DNA of 64,000 nucleotides from assembly GCF_003369915.1 (NCBI RefSeq), contig NC_046674.1, positions 9,858,001-9,922,000 on the forward strand, written 5' to 3'. Made by a program: the position numbers and the translations under genes. Of the stretch, positions 33,601-46,882 are shown piece by piece; the stretch's first letter is position 1; each line of letters starts with the position of its first letter. This DNA is from Drosophila miranda (taxonomy: Eukaryota; Arthropoda; Insecta; Diptera; Drosophilidae). Under the pieces are notes generated by a model that saw only the letters and a program-made list of their open reading frames with translations, made no database searches and was not told the origin of the DNA.

Positions 33601-36600
33601 ATTAATTTCGGAAGATAAGATTCGGTTCTATTGAGTATCTCATCACTGAGTATCAGTATTATCTTTGCATACGTTCATTTACATTTACAGAGTAGTCTTA
33701 GCCTTCGCCACAATATGTATTTTGATTCATGGACTATCGGACTCTCTCGTCGATAAATTGTCAGCTGTCGACTCACCCAAACAGGTTGTCAGATCCAAGG
33801 CGCCCGCGTAGAGGCATCCGTTCTTCCGCTTGATCACATTCGCCAGCTTGTCGACGCAGAAGCACTCGTTGTCGTGCTCCGGTCCGATGTCGTTGATGAA
33901 GTTCTCGCCAATGGAGTAGCGATATCCGGGGATGCCCTCGTACTGGATGTCCGCCTGGTAGAAGAGCTGCACGGACCGACAGATGTCCGCACTGAAGATG
34001 TACATGGAGTCGCCGCGCTGGCGGAACGGTGGATAGGAGGATGCATCGGTGCCATTGATCTGGTTGCAGACGGAGGTCTCTCCCTCTGTGCTGGCATTCA
34101 GCCAGACCTGCAGATTGTGCGAATCATCGAGCTTCTGGATCTCCAGCACCTTCATTGGATCGCCCTTGCCCGTGTGCACCTCATAGACATCATGACCAGA
34201 GCCGTTTTTCTGCGGACCAAGACAGGAAGTTGAAGAGACTGTGTTTGGCTTGCACTCTCACTGCGGATACTCACATGCCCGAAGAAGGAGAAGGCGAGGC
34301 TACCGTCGCTCTGCTCTCGAATGGTCTTGGAGCCGCTCTCCTTGATCTGGTTGCAGATGGCCTTGGCAATGCCCTGGGGATTGATGCAGAACCGGACTCC
34401 ATCAAAGAGATACTCCCTTACGGAGGTGTGCACAAACATGGATCGGGGATCGTTGAACACTGCCTTGAGGTTGGCGTTCAGGTGGACCAGGAGCAGCGCC
34501 AGTCCCGGATCGTTCTCAGAGATTTGCAAAACGGACTGAAAGAGAGGGCAATTCCGAAAGAGTTAATTGAGGAAGTTGTGGCATGGCATGGCGTGGCATG
34601 GCAAGGCAAGGCAGAGTAAGGTAAGGTAAGGTAAGGTAAAGTTAAGTAAGTAAGGCAGGCAGGCAGGCATCAAGCATGTATATGTTTATAGTTTAGAGTA
34701 AATCACAAGCTTAAATTTGTTATTATTAATTATGTGTTCATATGTGTGAAAATTGATGTTTCCCAATCATTCGGCGTTCAGCTGCCGCTTTTTTCCCTCG
34801 ATTCTCATCGTTCATTTCAAATCAACTCGGCAATTTATCAAAATATTTACATAGACGAGGGATTTCATATATCAACAACACGCCACAGATCCACCACAAG
34901 GTGAATGCCAATCAAAATTTTGCTGTTCTATCTGAATGTCCATCTGTCTATCTGTCTGTCGGTCTGTCTCTCCGTCTGATGTGGATGATCTTGAGTTGGA
35001 AGTCTGAAGTTTGAGTCAATGTTACGGTTGCAATGCTTTCGGATGAGGAGAAGGAGGCAAAGGCGGAGGCGGAGGCGGTTGGAGGATGTTGTTCAACTTA
35101 CTTTCACATCTTCAATAATGCTGATCAAGATGCCGTGAACCCAGCTAAAGGGCGCTATAAAATTGCAGTTCATTAAATTGCGTATACTCTTATTTACATT
35201 CCTCACCTAAAAACTGTTACGATGAGAGAAGGGGTCTAATATCTGTCTAGAAAATTGACTTCTTTACCTTTAGCCAAGAAACTCCCAAACTAAATTGATG
35301 TCTTTGAGTCTCATAAACCCCATACGATCCTGACCTAACCCACACCCAGAACTGTTGGGCTGCCACAATCAGCGAAATAAATCAACCCATAAAAAAAACC
35401 CATCAGCTTAATTACTTCTAGAATCCGATATCCGATGTCCGTGACGCACGTCTGGGTTAAATCATACTTAATAAAGCCAAACACACAACATAAAAGATAT
35501 ATTAAAAGCAGAACAAAGACAAACACAGTTAAGAGATTGTATCTCGCTTATTTGCGCCATCACAGTCCCAGTAGAAAAGCCATTACCATTAACCATTAAG
35601 TTGAATCAGAGACCAAGAGACCAAGGCATGCCAGTGAGTAAATCTTTGCACAGACAACACACACTTTTGGGTCATTGTTTGAACTCAACCGAACTTCTAT
35701 TCCCATTCCCGATATAGACCGATATAGACCGATATAGACCACCACCAGCTGGCAGGCGTTTCTGCTGCTACTCTCGATAAAATTAGTAGTGAATAAAATT
35801 ACTTTACGTTTCCCTCGAATACGTTCCATCAGACGTTTCAGGATTCGCACGCCGGGCGTACGATTCAGGCGGGAGTTCAGCCTATTGGCGAACCCCTGAA
35901 AGATATCTGTGATCTCTCTTTCGAACACTTGTAAAAATGCCTGCAAATTGATTATCAATAATGTTTTGTAGTTTGTAGACGATACAACAATGTCCTTAGA
36001 GAGTCATTTATCTTTGGTTTGACTTCGGTTTAGTCTGCGGCTCTCCGCTTTACTTACATTCATATGCATATTGAGGGCCACGATGCGGTCGTCTTGGGTG
36101 TACGGCGCCGAGGCATCGGCATCGAAGTCGAAATGGACATTCTGCACGTACGTGATCTTGGAGCCATCGCGTGAGAAATGCTTCACCTTCTTGTGGCGGT
36201 ACTGCCTGTGGGGTTGGAAGATCGGTTCATATCTAAGATTAAAGATTCCTAAGCAAAGATTTCTACTTACTTGTAGACATAGGGTCCGATTTCCTCGACT
36301 ATGGGTATGGCACCATGCTGTATCATATCGGGATTCGTCACATTGAATATGTAGACCTTGAAGTTCAGAGGCTGCGGCAGGTTCACAAAGCGCTTGTACT
36401 GTTCCGAGCCATCGGCCAAAATGACACTCTGTCGGGGGATAGAAGAAGCCGGGAAAATGTGAGAGATCTACTTTCAATTCGCTGCCAAGAATATTCCCAA
36501 TTCATTTGCTGTTAATTTATCTGACATTTAATTTACTTGCTTTTGCTTTGCTTTTCCTCTATCTCTGAGCTTAATTACACTTAAATTTATTAAACAACAT

Positions 36601-36814
36601 TTTAATGTTGTTTATGACGCGTCGGAGCCTCTTATTTATGACATCTAATGACGCAGTAGTGGCCATAAAAATCAAATCAAAATCATCCACTTCAATCCCC
36701 CGCCGAAGCAGAGCACGAACCTGTTTTCAGCTCAAGAAAATACTATGTGCCTTATTGTATCTTTCTGGGCAGTGCAATTTCTATTGTTATTTTTCTTATT
36801 TAATTTTCGATGGC

Positions 36815-36852
<38 letters not shown>

Positions 36853-39627
36853 AGCAATGACCAAGCGGAGTATTTGGTTTAATTTCACATTTCTCGCTTA
36901 ATGAAAACAAATTAGGCCGGTTTTAATTTGGGAGGAGTTCTGGGAACACGAGTATTTTCAAATATTTCTCATGCTACGCAAATAAAAAGGTTTTGTTGAC
37001 CTTCCATTTGAATTTTTACAACTCGGTAGCCAACAAATACATATATGTACATATATATGTTTTCAAAATTGGCAAAACATAAAATGAAGGCAACAAAACA
37101 AGCCCAAAACATGACCAGCAATATAATTTTATGGTCTGCCCCTCGAACTGGACACAATTGAAGAATTGTCGATGTAAATATGTATGTAGCTGCATGTATC
37201 TATAAGTTACTCGTATGTACATCCATATGGTATGACTAAGGCAGATTTCAAGGTCAGGTCCAATACTATACACTATATACATACATATGTATCAAAGAGC
37301 ATACAAAACGTTTGATTAACCTCAAGAGCTGACTACTGCCTTCTGCCTGCTGCCTGCTGCCGAAGATAGACCCCGACTGACGGCTGACAATGGCCCGAAA
37401 TTCATTCAGCAAAATCATACAAATAATTGTTGCGAAATAGAGCAGTTTTTGGCATGGCGACAAATCAAACGACAAAGAGAAGCGTGGCCAAAATACCGAT
37501 ACCGATTTCGTTGAGTCTAAGAATGTGCTGGGTCAAAGAGGCGTATGCGTAATTTTGAAGAGCCGAAAGACTGGTTGGCCGAAATGAGTGGCGCTTTGAA
37601 GAGAGCTGCGATTGTTTGGCATTGCTTTCGGGCCAAATTGCACAACACCATTTGTTGACCATCGAATCCCCACTTCAGTTGCTTTGAATTTCAATTTCAA
37701 TTTTCAATTTCGATTTCGATTCATGACTCGTTTGTTTGTCTTTGGCGATTGCATTTGAATTACAAATAGAAATGGTTGATGGCTTATGGTTTATGGTTTT
37801 CGGGAGCCATTCCATTGCAAGGTACACGGTGCCACCTTCAAGTTGAAGGCCCCTGCCTTTCGAGGGCCTATCAAAATGCTGGCCATTCTAGATCGCATCG
37901 CGACAAAAACAAAAACATGCGGAAGTTCATTGCTAACAATGGCGGTGGCCCATAAAAAACAATTTCGGGCCTAACCCTGTGCCTTGGGTGACGTGACGGC
38001 CGCATGACAAAAAGCCAAAGCCGAAACCACAAAAAGGGCAATTAACTTTGCGCAGCTCCAACAATTAAAATAAAGAGCAAACACAGACGCGAACAGCGAA
38101 CAGCGAACACTGAACACTGAACAGCGAAAAAGATTAAAGTTTCTGTTTGCATTCTAATTGCAATAAAACAAAACACAAGTTAAGCTCAAAGTCAACTCAA
38201 GTACTCGTACTTCTAGTTGGGGCTTCGGTTTCGGTTTCGCCTTGCCTTCCCTTGACAATGTTCGGCGAAGAAGATGTCACGCCTGATCCGGCGGCTGGCT
38301 GGCTCTGGCGTGTGCCCAGAGATGGGAGCGTGAGTGGGGTCGATCCCTTCTCTAGATGCAATGGCAATCTTGTCACGTCTTCTACTTGATCGTGACTCAC
38401 AAATGAAGGGCATCGTGTCACACCCTGTCGGACCAGAGAAAAGGGATAGATCTTATCTCATGATAATTCCACTGAATGAGAATATGTATGTTCGTGCCTG
38501 TCACGCACTCATCGCTTGAGTTGAAAATCTCCAATGACACGCATTTCCGAAATGGTCAAAATGGTCATAAATACAACCGCGTTGAAGGACAAGAACCAAG
38601 TGTTTTGGCTCTAATGGCACGGCGCTAAAGCAATAATGGCCATAAAATGCATTTAACTAGCGAATTAATTCATGGCCTTGCTGCCTTGCATTTCAATTGC
38701 ATTTTCATTTGGCATTCTGCTAAAGCGTGACCCCTGGGCATCCAGAATCGATTCTGGGCTCGCTCGGGGGCCAAAGGGAACATTTCCATGTAATTACATC
38801 ATGTACATATATGGGATATGGGATTGAATTGCACTTGTTTTGGCCGGCAGATTGATTGGGGAATGGAACCTGGGGACAGCTGCTGTGTCATTCATTGACC
38901 GATGTCATTACGGATAAGGAGATTAATGTTAGGTTGTCGTGACTGTCGCCTGGTTCTGTCGTAACAATCAGATTTTGTAATCGGCCATAAATATAATGGG
39001 TGTAGTGGATCAACAATTGAACACAGGAATCAGGGGCAGGGACTTTTGGCACTCCAATTCGCTGGCATTCTTATGGAAATGTATTTTAAGCCCGTTTCCC
39101 CCATAACCATTTAATTAGAAGTCCGATTTCTCTGAACTTTCGTTGAGTCATCACGAGTCTGACTAACTACGGATTATTCTATCCACTTGTTCCCTGGTTC
39201 TATACACACTTCGCTTAGTGGCTTGAATATTTACTCTTAAAAGTCAACAAAAGCTCCATTTGTTTGCTGTCCAGCGATAGAAATCGCTAGTCTAATATTT
39301 AAGGTAAAGAAACGCTGTTTGGTTTCTAATGAAAGGTGAGGCAAGCAAAGGCGAGTAGTAACAAAGAAAACATCTCTTAGATCCCAGATACTAGATACCT
39401 CTCTGTCCGACTCAGAGCCAGTGCGCATCCCATGTAGTGCTATATAGCCTAGGCCCTAGGTGATAGGATATTCCCCTTTTGGTTGGACTCACCTGTTCCA
39501 CCTTTTTGTGGACCATGTTGGGAAACAGAGACCATCCGCAGTAGCCACCCAAGACGGCCACGCAGACGCCCAGGGCGCTGACGATCAGGGACCAGTGGAG
39601 CATTTTCGGTGTCGTTGATTCAAGCAT
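30634..39627 (-). CDS. Snmp2: CD36-family receptor, sensory neuron membrane protein 2-like
   Basis: Two-pass membrane protein of the CD36/SNMP scavenger-receptor family; relatives bind lipids or pheromones outside the cell. Exons in transcript order: 39627-39493, 36428-36271, 36205-36058, 35940-35808, 35154-35102, 34535-34275, 34209-33777, 31190-31072, 31004-30879, 30810-30634; the total of 1743 nt encodes 580 aa. TM1 is about residues 12-33, the family motif FNVTNP is at 73-78, the Cys-rich stretch NECFC...GCLYAGALDLTTCL is at 410-440, and TM2 is about 545-570 before a short cytosolic tail ending EEAPLK. An alternative ATG at 39603 (MLHWSLIV) has the better Kozak context. A 53-nt micro-exon encodes PFSWVHGILISIIEDVK. 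The family is clear. The Snmp2 name rests on recalled adjacency to CG8492 and CG7409 and is less certain. Confidence 0.85.
31191..33776 (-). other. 2.6-kb intron of the CD36-family gene
   Basis: AT-rich, with a TTTA/ATTT run (about 31470-31490) and a poly-A run near 32755. No conserved coding sequence or RNA gene recognised. Confidence 0.6.
34566..34680. repeat. Compound pentanucleotide/tetranucleotide repeat in intron
   Basis: Successive runs of GGCAT, GGCAA, GGTAA and GGCA units, each drifting into the next, directly upstream (in transcript sense) of the exon ending at 34535. Confidence 0.85.
36429..39492 (-). other. 3.1-kb first intron of the CD36-family gene
   Basis: Contains a (GA)n run (about 36820-36850), TATG/ACAT-rich stretches (37035-37060, 37260-37290) and many AATT-rich segments. 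No coding sequence recognised. A large first intron in flies often holds enhancers, but none can be named here. Confidence 0.6.
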
Positions 39628-39757
39628 CTGCAGAGATCAGATGCGACCCATGGGTCGTTCCGGTTCTCTTCAATAAAAATACCACTCTCTATAAATCTCT
39701 CTCTCTCTCTCTCTTCGACTCTTCGAGTCTGCTCCCTCAAAAGCCGGCTGTATAAAT

Positions 39758-39783
39758 GTTTTTTTTTTTTTTTTTTTTTTTGA
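39758..39783. repeat. Poly-T/A tract with adjacent (CT)n
   Basis: About 25 consecutive T at 39759-39782 and a CT run at about 39698-39713. Both lie in the likely 5' UTR or promoter-proximal DNA of the CD36-family gene; the CT run can bind GAGA factor. Confidence 0.8.
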
Positions 39784-39923
39784 TTGAGGAGAGCTTTGGC
39801 CTGACCTACGTCAAGGGAGAGCAGAGCCGATTGTTGTTGGAATGTTGTTGGAGTCGTTGGTGTTGAGGTGTTGCTGCTGCTGTTGTTGTTGTTGTTGTTT
39901 TTGTTGTGTGCCGAAACAAAGCG

Positions 39924-39934
39924 CACTATTTATA
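39924..39934 (-). promoter_or_regulatory. Candidate TATA box of the CD36-family gene
   Basis: TATAAATAGTG on the minus strand, about 300 bp before the start codon. The intervening DNA reads AAC/AGC-rich, as fly 5' UTRs often do. Confidence 0.4.
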
Positions 39935-42900
39935 AGATACTCGTTTCTGGTTTTTTTTTGGTTTTTGTTATATATAATTTTGAAATAAACAAGTTGCCGA
40001 ATGCGAGACGCTGTCGCTGTCGTTGGCTTTCTGCCGTCTTTTACTATATCTCTACTATATGTATTATGTCTCTCATATGTCGTAGGTATAGGTAGGTATA
40101 TTTAAATTATGAAAACGGGTTTGCCTGTTGTGCAGTGAAAGCTTTTTTCTGCCATCAGCTGATATAATTAAAATATTTTTGTTAATTTTTTCGCCTGCTG
40201 CCTTGCGTGCTTTGCTGCCTAATTGGGTCGCATCACAAACCGAAGAAAAAAATTCACAAAAAGACGCACAAGAAATACTTTAGATGGGTATGGTCCTCCG
40301 CACTGGGGCATCGGCGAGCAAGTGACAACCTTTTGTTAATTGTGGTACATTTTTATTTGATTCTCGGCCCACACCGGACACACCACACCACGCCACAGCA
40401 CACGTACGTGTGTGTAGTATTATAGGCAAATCTAGCGTTGGCTCCGATCTAGATGGGGTCTAGATGGGGCTACAAGGGGGTCCGGCCTCTGATACTGAGG
40501 GTTGGGGATAGGGGACCGAGGATTTGGCTCGCGATACCATCAGCTGCACATTTGAATTAATGCCAGCACGCGACTGGTGGGTGGGTGGACTGGGTGAATG
40601 GGGGAAAACTTCCGGACTGAAAGCGAAATGAATCAAAAAAAAGCACACAAATTTCCACTATACATTCTAATTGAGTTGTTGGCGCTGCGAGTAAGTGGCT
40701 AATTTCTGCAAAGACGAGACGTGACGAGACGAGAGATCTTTTCTGAGGCCAACGCACCGCTCGGAATCACCGCAGACGACTGGCAGAGTTCAGGCCAAGC
40801 TCCGGGGCAGCAGCCACAGCACAGCACAGCGATGACAATGCTTTGACTTATGGCTTTCAGCAGGTTGTAGGTTTTTTTCTTCTGGTCAAAAGCCCTGCGA
40901 TCTGGCAAAGAGAAAGAGAGACAGAGAGGGAGAGAGCAACTGTGGAGTCAGAGCGCGCACGCGCAACGTTGCTGAGAGCTTGCTGAGGGCTTTTATACGT
41001 CAAAAGTTGGCTCGAGTTGCTCGACTTTTATGTTATTTTCTTTTGTAATATTTGTACACATTTTTATTTTAGTTAAATTATGGATGAGCGGCTCATTAGC
41101 AAATTAGTGCAAGTTTTTACATATTTTTCCTCATTTTCTGACCTTTTTTTTTGTACCTTTTAAAGAGCGTATGAAGATTTGGAGCAAACGGAGATGGAAT
41201 GATAGATAGATGGAGAAGAAGAGTTCAAGAGGGATATATTAAGAATGAATATCAGTTTATTGTTCATCAAAAATATATCTCTGCTTTGTATCTATCCATG
41301 AGAATCGCAAAAAACTGCCGCACGGCATAGCATTCTGTTTCCCAATGCGAATATACCTCCTTCAGCAGAGGGTACACACATATTGCGAATAGATTGGGTG
41401 TCTTATCTAATATCGAATGGTCTAATGAAGCACTTACTCCAATTAAATGGATTTGGATATGAATATGGATAAGGTTATTAATGGTGGCTTTGACTGGCAA
41501 TTTTTCACAAGTTCCCATTTGATAAATGGGTAAGATATCTACATATGTGTTTGTCCTTCCTCCTGCAGGTCATTAGGAAGTATCGTTTTGTGTATTGTGT
41601 ACTATTGCTATCGCTCCAGGAATGACTCCAACTCCAAATCTTGTTACCCTTCTCTCGCTACATGCTTTCTCATTCTCCTTCAGGCGGCTTCTATATCTCA
41701 TTCCAGTTCATCTTCTTATACTCTTTGCCGAGCCCCTGAGCTTTTCTGCAGTGTATGTTTGCAATCGACAATTGTGCCGTTTAATAAGGCTTATCGTGGT
41801 TTATGGTATGTAATGTGCTAAAAAGTCGAAGGGATAGCGAAAGGTTCGAGTAAGGTTTATGACGATAACATGACGAGTCTAGCTCGATTCAAGACGGGAT
41901 CAAATTGAAGCCCCGTCGGACAGTGTCGGATTGAAGAACTATTCGCCATAGACGTCGTGCAAAGGCAGGCCGAAGCCGAAGATGAATTGCCCGTGACCTA
42001 ATGCAAGCGAGAACTCGATTAGAGCGCGTCCGATCGAGAGAGCGAAAGCGAAGAGATGAAAGAAAGGCACGAGATGAAGACAAGAGAGAACAGCTGCATT
42101 GGCCGCTGCAGTCCGGGAGCATATGTACATTTATGTACGTGGATATGTAGCTTACAGCAAGCAATAATTCGGACTTACTTTACTGCTGCACCACTGGCTA
42201 TAATCTTTCGATTAAGTATTGGCTAACAGTCTTTATTAATTATTTATTAATTATCACCTCTGTCATTTCATTCAATCATTCTTTTCCAGCACACGCTTTG
42301 GCCCTTTGATGGCTTGATCGCAAAGCTCTGCCAAGCTCCAGGTTGCTCTTCAAAAAGCTTCCATCTCTTCCAAAGGCCTCTCTTAAGCTTCTCTTTTGGA
42401 GCTCGCGTGGGTGCACTCTGCCGTAGCTGTTGTTGCTGCTGGTGTCCGTATCTTTTTTTTTTTTGGCCAAACGCATTAACAGGTTTTTCAGTTTTCGGTT
42501 TTCTGTGCGTGCCATGAAATTTATATGTAAAAACTTGTAAGCCGAAGCCGAAGCCGCAGCCGCAGCGATCGAATGGAGCGGAGCTGCGGGTGAAGCTTTT
42601 GTTGAACTTGACACGATTGTTGTCTGTCTCTCTGTCCGTCTGGCTGGCTGCCCCGTTGCCCATTGAATTTGCTGTTGTTGTGTTGTGGTTCATTTGCTGT
42701 TGCTGCTTTTGTTGTTCGAAATATAAATTGCTGTTCGCTTCGGCTAAGGCGGGATGTTGTTTAGTTTGTTGCTGGAATCTTGATGGTTGTGCAAAAATGT
42801 AAAGCTTTAAATATAAAATAAATGTAAATAAATAAGAAACAGAAAGAGGTATTAAAAATATATAGTAGGTACATACATATGTAGAAAGAGAGAGCGTATG

Positions 42901-44078
42901 AGTAATGCGATAGATGATCAATTCAAATCAATCATCGTTTGTAAACAGCACACAATTTGCAAACAATATTGAGAAAAATATTTACAATAATCTAAAAATT
43001 ATTTCAAGTACTTGTAGCATCCACAAGCCATTTTCCACCTTTGTACCGCACACAGTATCCTTCAAGAGTCCCCCAAAGCACATCAAAAGTATCTGCTAAA
43101 CTTCTGGCGAGCCAACGAACACTCGCATCTAAAGCACTTCTAACAAAGTATGTTTTGAAGTACCTACCCATAAAAAAATCTGCCAAGTGTATACCATTTG
43201 AAAGGCAAAGCAGTAAAACTATATGGCTTCGGGTGGGCATTAAACTATTCCTAAGATTTGACCTGCAAAGCATCCAAAAAAAGACTATGTCAAAAGATGC
43301 TTTAATGCTATAGTATCCATATATATCTTTTTGCCGGAATAAAGTTCCATCCCTTGCCAATTCTGAAGCGTTTCACGTGGCCCCCCTTCCCCCTACCCCA
43401 TTCGCCCACCCACCCGACAACACTCGACACCCATTTCAATTTCTTTGCAACATTTCTCTTAATTATTTTGTAGTGCGATCCACATTTAGCCTACTTTTTG
43501 AAGAGAGTCTCCTCAGTGCTATTCGCTCCACGGGCCTCCACAGTCCCCGGTCCGCCTCCAGAGTATTCCTTTCCCATTTGCGTGCTGTGCTGCATGTGGA
43601 TATAGTAATTTAAATATTTATTGCATTTTTTGTTGCTATGTATGCAACACTTGAGGCACAAACACATGGAGCAGTGGAGCAGAGTGCTTGCCTTTGTCTG
43701 ACCTCAAAATTAAATTCAAATCTCGGGCAAAAGGCAGAACTTGGCAGGAAGCAGGAGGCAGGGCTCTGGGCTCTGGGCTCTGGGCTCTTGACTTGTGCTT
43801 ATTTTTGTTGCTGTTGTTGCTCTTTCCTTTTCTTTGGTAAATTGATTGCCCGCGTGTGTGTTTGTGCACACATACTACATATATCCTATATATCCTATAT
43901 CCGCAATTCAATGCAATCGAATATAAAGAAACAACTTCACACGACACAATTCGTGGGCAGGGGGGCAGGCGGGCAAAAGGAACAATCAGCAGAAACACGA
44001 ACTGATGGTCTGACAGTCTCCTCCTTCGCCATTGATGGCGTGCTTGGGCAATGGCATTTTATAGATAATTTGATACGA

Positions 44079-44115
44079 GACGTCAGTCAGTCAGTCAGTC
44101 AGTCAGTCAGTCAGC
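44079..44115. repeat. (AGTC)n tetranucleotide repeat
   Basis: Nine contiguous AGTC/CAGT units. Confidence 0.9.
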
Positions 44116-44906
44116 CACGACTGTCAGCCGCGATTGTGCCTCAATGTGGCACAAGGACAACATGGCGTGGGCCGGGGACCGTGGGTCGTGGCCCCCGTCA
44201 GAATAAACGCCGATTCAAATGAATTTCTAACGAATATTCATTAGGCAACAAATTGGAACTGAATATTTGAAGAGCTTAAATTGAATGAATTCATTGGGGC
44301 TTGTGCGTAATTTCTTCGCACGTTCCACATGTGTCAGCAATCGGGGGCAAGGGGGCCACAATTGTGGCATAAAAAGAGGCAATTAAATGGATTAAGCGAA
44401 TGGGGAAGGCACAAGTCAAATGAGGCCAACAGAAGAAGGTTGTGCTGCCTCTGGCTCTGGCTCTGGCTCACTCTCTCTCTCTCCCTCCGTCTCTCTCTAT
44501 CTCTCTTTGCAGTTTTCCGCTTTTCTGTTTTCCGTTTTCCCTATGCCATTCTGTGCCGATTTGTTGGGCCAACAACGAGCCGTAGGCAGTCACAACAGTC
44601 ACAACATGGCTGGAAGAGAGAGGCTCCTCCGAGTAGGATTCAGCCACTCGACCGCTTATCGCTCGACTGTCATCGTCTGCCAGTTCTTCTGGCACTCTGG
44701 CACCCTGGCACCCTGGCACCCCATCCCGGCACACCATCTGCCCGGTCTGGCCGGCCTGTCTGTCTGCCACTCTGCTACCCTCTATCAGAGCCCCACTTCA
44801 AGGTGCATGGACATCACTTTGCATTGTTGCAGCAAATGTGAGCGACCGATTGATGAGCATGTGACGTCCATGTCCCTGCTCTGTCCCCGTGTGTGTACCT
44901 CTCTCT

Positions 44907-44911
<5 letters not shown>

Positions 44912-44942
<31 letters not shown>
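44912..44942. repeat. (TG)n dinucleotide repeat
   Basis: About 14 uninterrupted TG units. Confidence 0.9.
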
Positions 44943-44943
<1 letters not shown>

Positions 44944-46312
44944 CCTGTGTCCTGAAACTGTGTCAAATAAGTGCTAAAAGATTTATGCCCTGTCCTGTCT
45001 CCGGCTCCCGCCCTGTCTCGCCCTGTCTATTGCTCTCAATAAGTGGCACAAACGACAGGCGCTCACCGCAGGCTTAAGTGTCTCCCTAACAGCCAGACAG
45101 ACGGACAGACGGACAGACAGGACACACAACTGGATAACTGTCTATCCGTCTATATGCATGCATTCTCGTATGAGAGTCGAGGCTCTCTCCTTACTGCAGT
45201 TTTTCATTTGGTTTCCTGCTTTACTACTGCCTTCTGGACCTGGGAACTGGGACCTGGGACCCAAGGGTAATTTGAGCTGGGATTCGCTTTTTCCATTTCC
45301 ATTTCTGAACTCATTCTGTGGATTCTTGCTCCTCATGAATAAGGCAGGGAGTGGGCTTTGGGCTCTGGGATTATCCAATGCGTAGAAGTACATTAGTACA
45401 AAGTGAATTGTGTGGCTGGAAGAGACCTGCATGGATTATTCAACTTCATTAAGGGCTAGAAGATCTCCGCTGGGTTCCATATAGAAGTGAAAGTGTCTTA
45501 ATTATTCTATAGATGATATTCAATTACCGTTTTCCCAGTCAGATTGTAGGTTGTAATGTACATAATAGTGGCCCAACTTTCCTCCCCTTGAGTATTCATC
45601 AATCAGATCCAATTTCCATCCAATCCTACCAAATATATATATAGCACTATCAATTTCTCCTCATTATATCTCCATGAAGACGGTATACGAGCCGAAATTC
45701 AATTGATTTGGCTAACAATTTCCAAACACGCAGCCTTCGTAAAGCTCACAGCAATGCTCATCCACATCCAATGAATTATTGCGCATTAAGATGTAGCCCC
45801 CCCCCCACTCACCCACTCACAGATACACACACTGATAGCCACACACAGCCGCACACAGACTCTCTCGTATACAGATGCATGGGCCCTCCCACAGTGCTGC
45901 AGGCAGGCTCTGGCAGGGCCGCAGGACAGCAACAATGTTGTGTGTCCTTCGCCGTTGCCGTTGCAGTCCAGGGACACGGCAGAAAAACGCTGCAGATACT
46001 ACTATGCTGGAGGCCAAAACGGAGGCAAGCGCTAACTAATGACAATAAGGCGCGAAAAGGAAAAACCCCAGAATGAGCACGAAAGCCGTCCCCCCCGCCC
46101 GCCCGCCTTTCATGCCAGTGTGCCACTGTGCCACCCCCTCATAATATCACGCATACGCCGCACAGCCGTTGTACACAGCGAAATCAAAACATAAACCCAA
46201 ATCCAGTCGGTGCAGTCGGTGCGGCAAAAGGCGAAGGGCGACAGGGAAAAGGAGGAGGTTCGGGAGGTGCATCGGGTTTTCCTGAGCGCGTGACCAAAAC
46301 ACCGACAAGCCG

Positions 46313-46336
46313 AGAGAGAGAGAGAGAGAGAGAGAA
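46313..46336. repeat. (GA)n repeat upstream of the small heat-shock-like gene
   Basis: About 12 GA units plus further GAGAGA at 46354-46364. In fly heat-shock genes such runs bind GAGA factor; here that is an inference from position only. Confidence 0.7.
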
Positions 46337-46882
46337 CGAGAACCCACTCGGGGAGAGAGAGAGACGCGACGCGACGCTCTCTCGCTGGTAAACGAAGGAG
46401 TTTGCACATCATCATCATCAGCATAAATGCGACGTCGGGCCTGGCATGGCCTGGCCTGGTCGCAAGTGCATTTTCCGCCTCCGTTCAGTTCTGTTTCAGT
46501 TTCGAGTCCGTGCAGTCGGAGCCCTGTCGAGCCAGAGAGCCGAGTGCAGTTTTGCCTTAGATAAAAACTAGAATCCGAAATAGGGAAAAATATATACAAA
46601 ACCAAATAGTGTAGCTCCAAAAGTTGTATCTGCATCTGCACTAGTATCTGCATCTGCATCTGTGTCCGTGTCCGCGTGTGTGCATTTCTTTTGCCCAGTG
46701 CCAGTGCCCCCATCGACATCGACATCGACATCGCCATCGCCGCAGCATAGATACCTACATTTCGGTGGGTGGGAGCACAGAGTGGGAGACAGGAGACGAC
46801 AGGAGAGAGAGCGAGAGCTGGAAAAGTGAAAACGTGAAAAAGTATTGCCATAGAACGTAGTCAGTAGACGGACAACGGAACC

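Larger units (their letters stand above)
39935..46882. other. 7-kb intergenic region without a recognised gene
   Basis: Contains CA, TC and GA microsatellites, nine tandem AGTC units (about 44079-44115), a (TG)n run (about 44912-44942), a CTCT run (44470-44505) and a (GA)n run (about 46313-46336). The last 400 bp are probably promoter and 5' UTR of the gene at 46883, with CATCGA tandem units at 46711-46738. A 118-codon minus-strand ORF (43004-43360) is the only frame that reads somewhat like protein. Otherwise nothing beyond low-complexity DNA is seen. Confidence 0.55.

Noticed and set aside
39585..39926. 113-codon minus-strand ORF rich in Asn, Ser, Thr and Lys
   Set aside because: It covers the likely 5' UTR and poly-A/CT tracts of the CD36-family gene in another frame; composition comes from simple repeats.
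44329..46851. Several ORFs of 100-230 codons on both strands
   Set aside because: Their sequences are dominated by Leu-Ser, Arg-Glu and Cys-Val repeats from CT, GA and TG microsatellites; no conserved domain or splice pattern.
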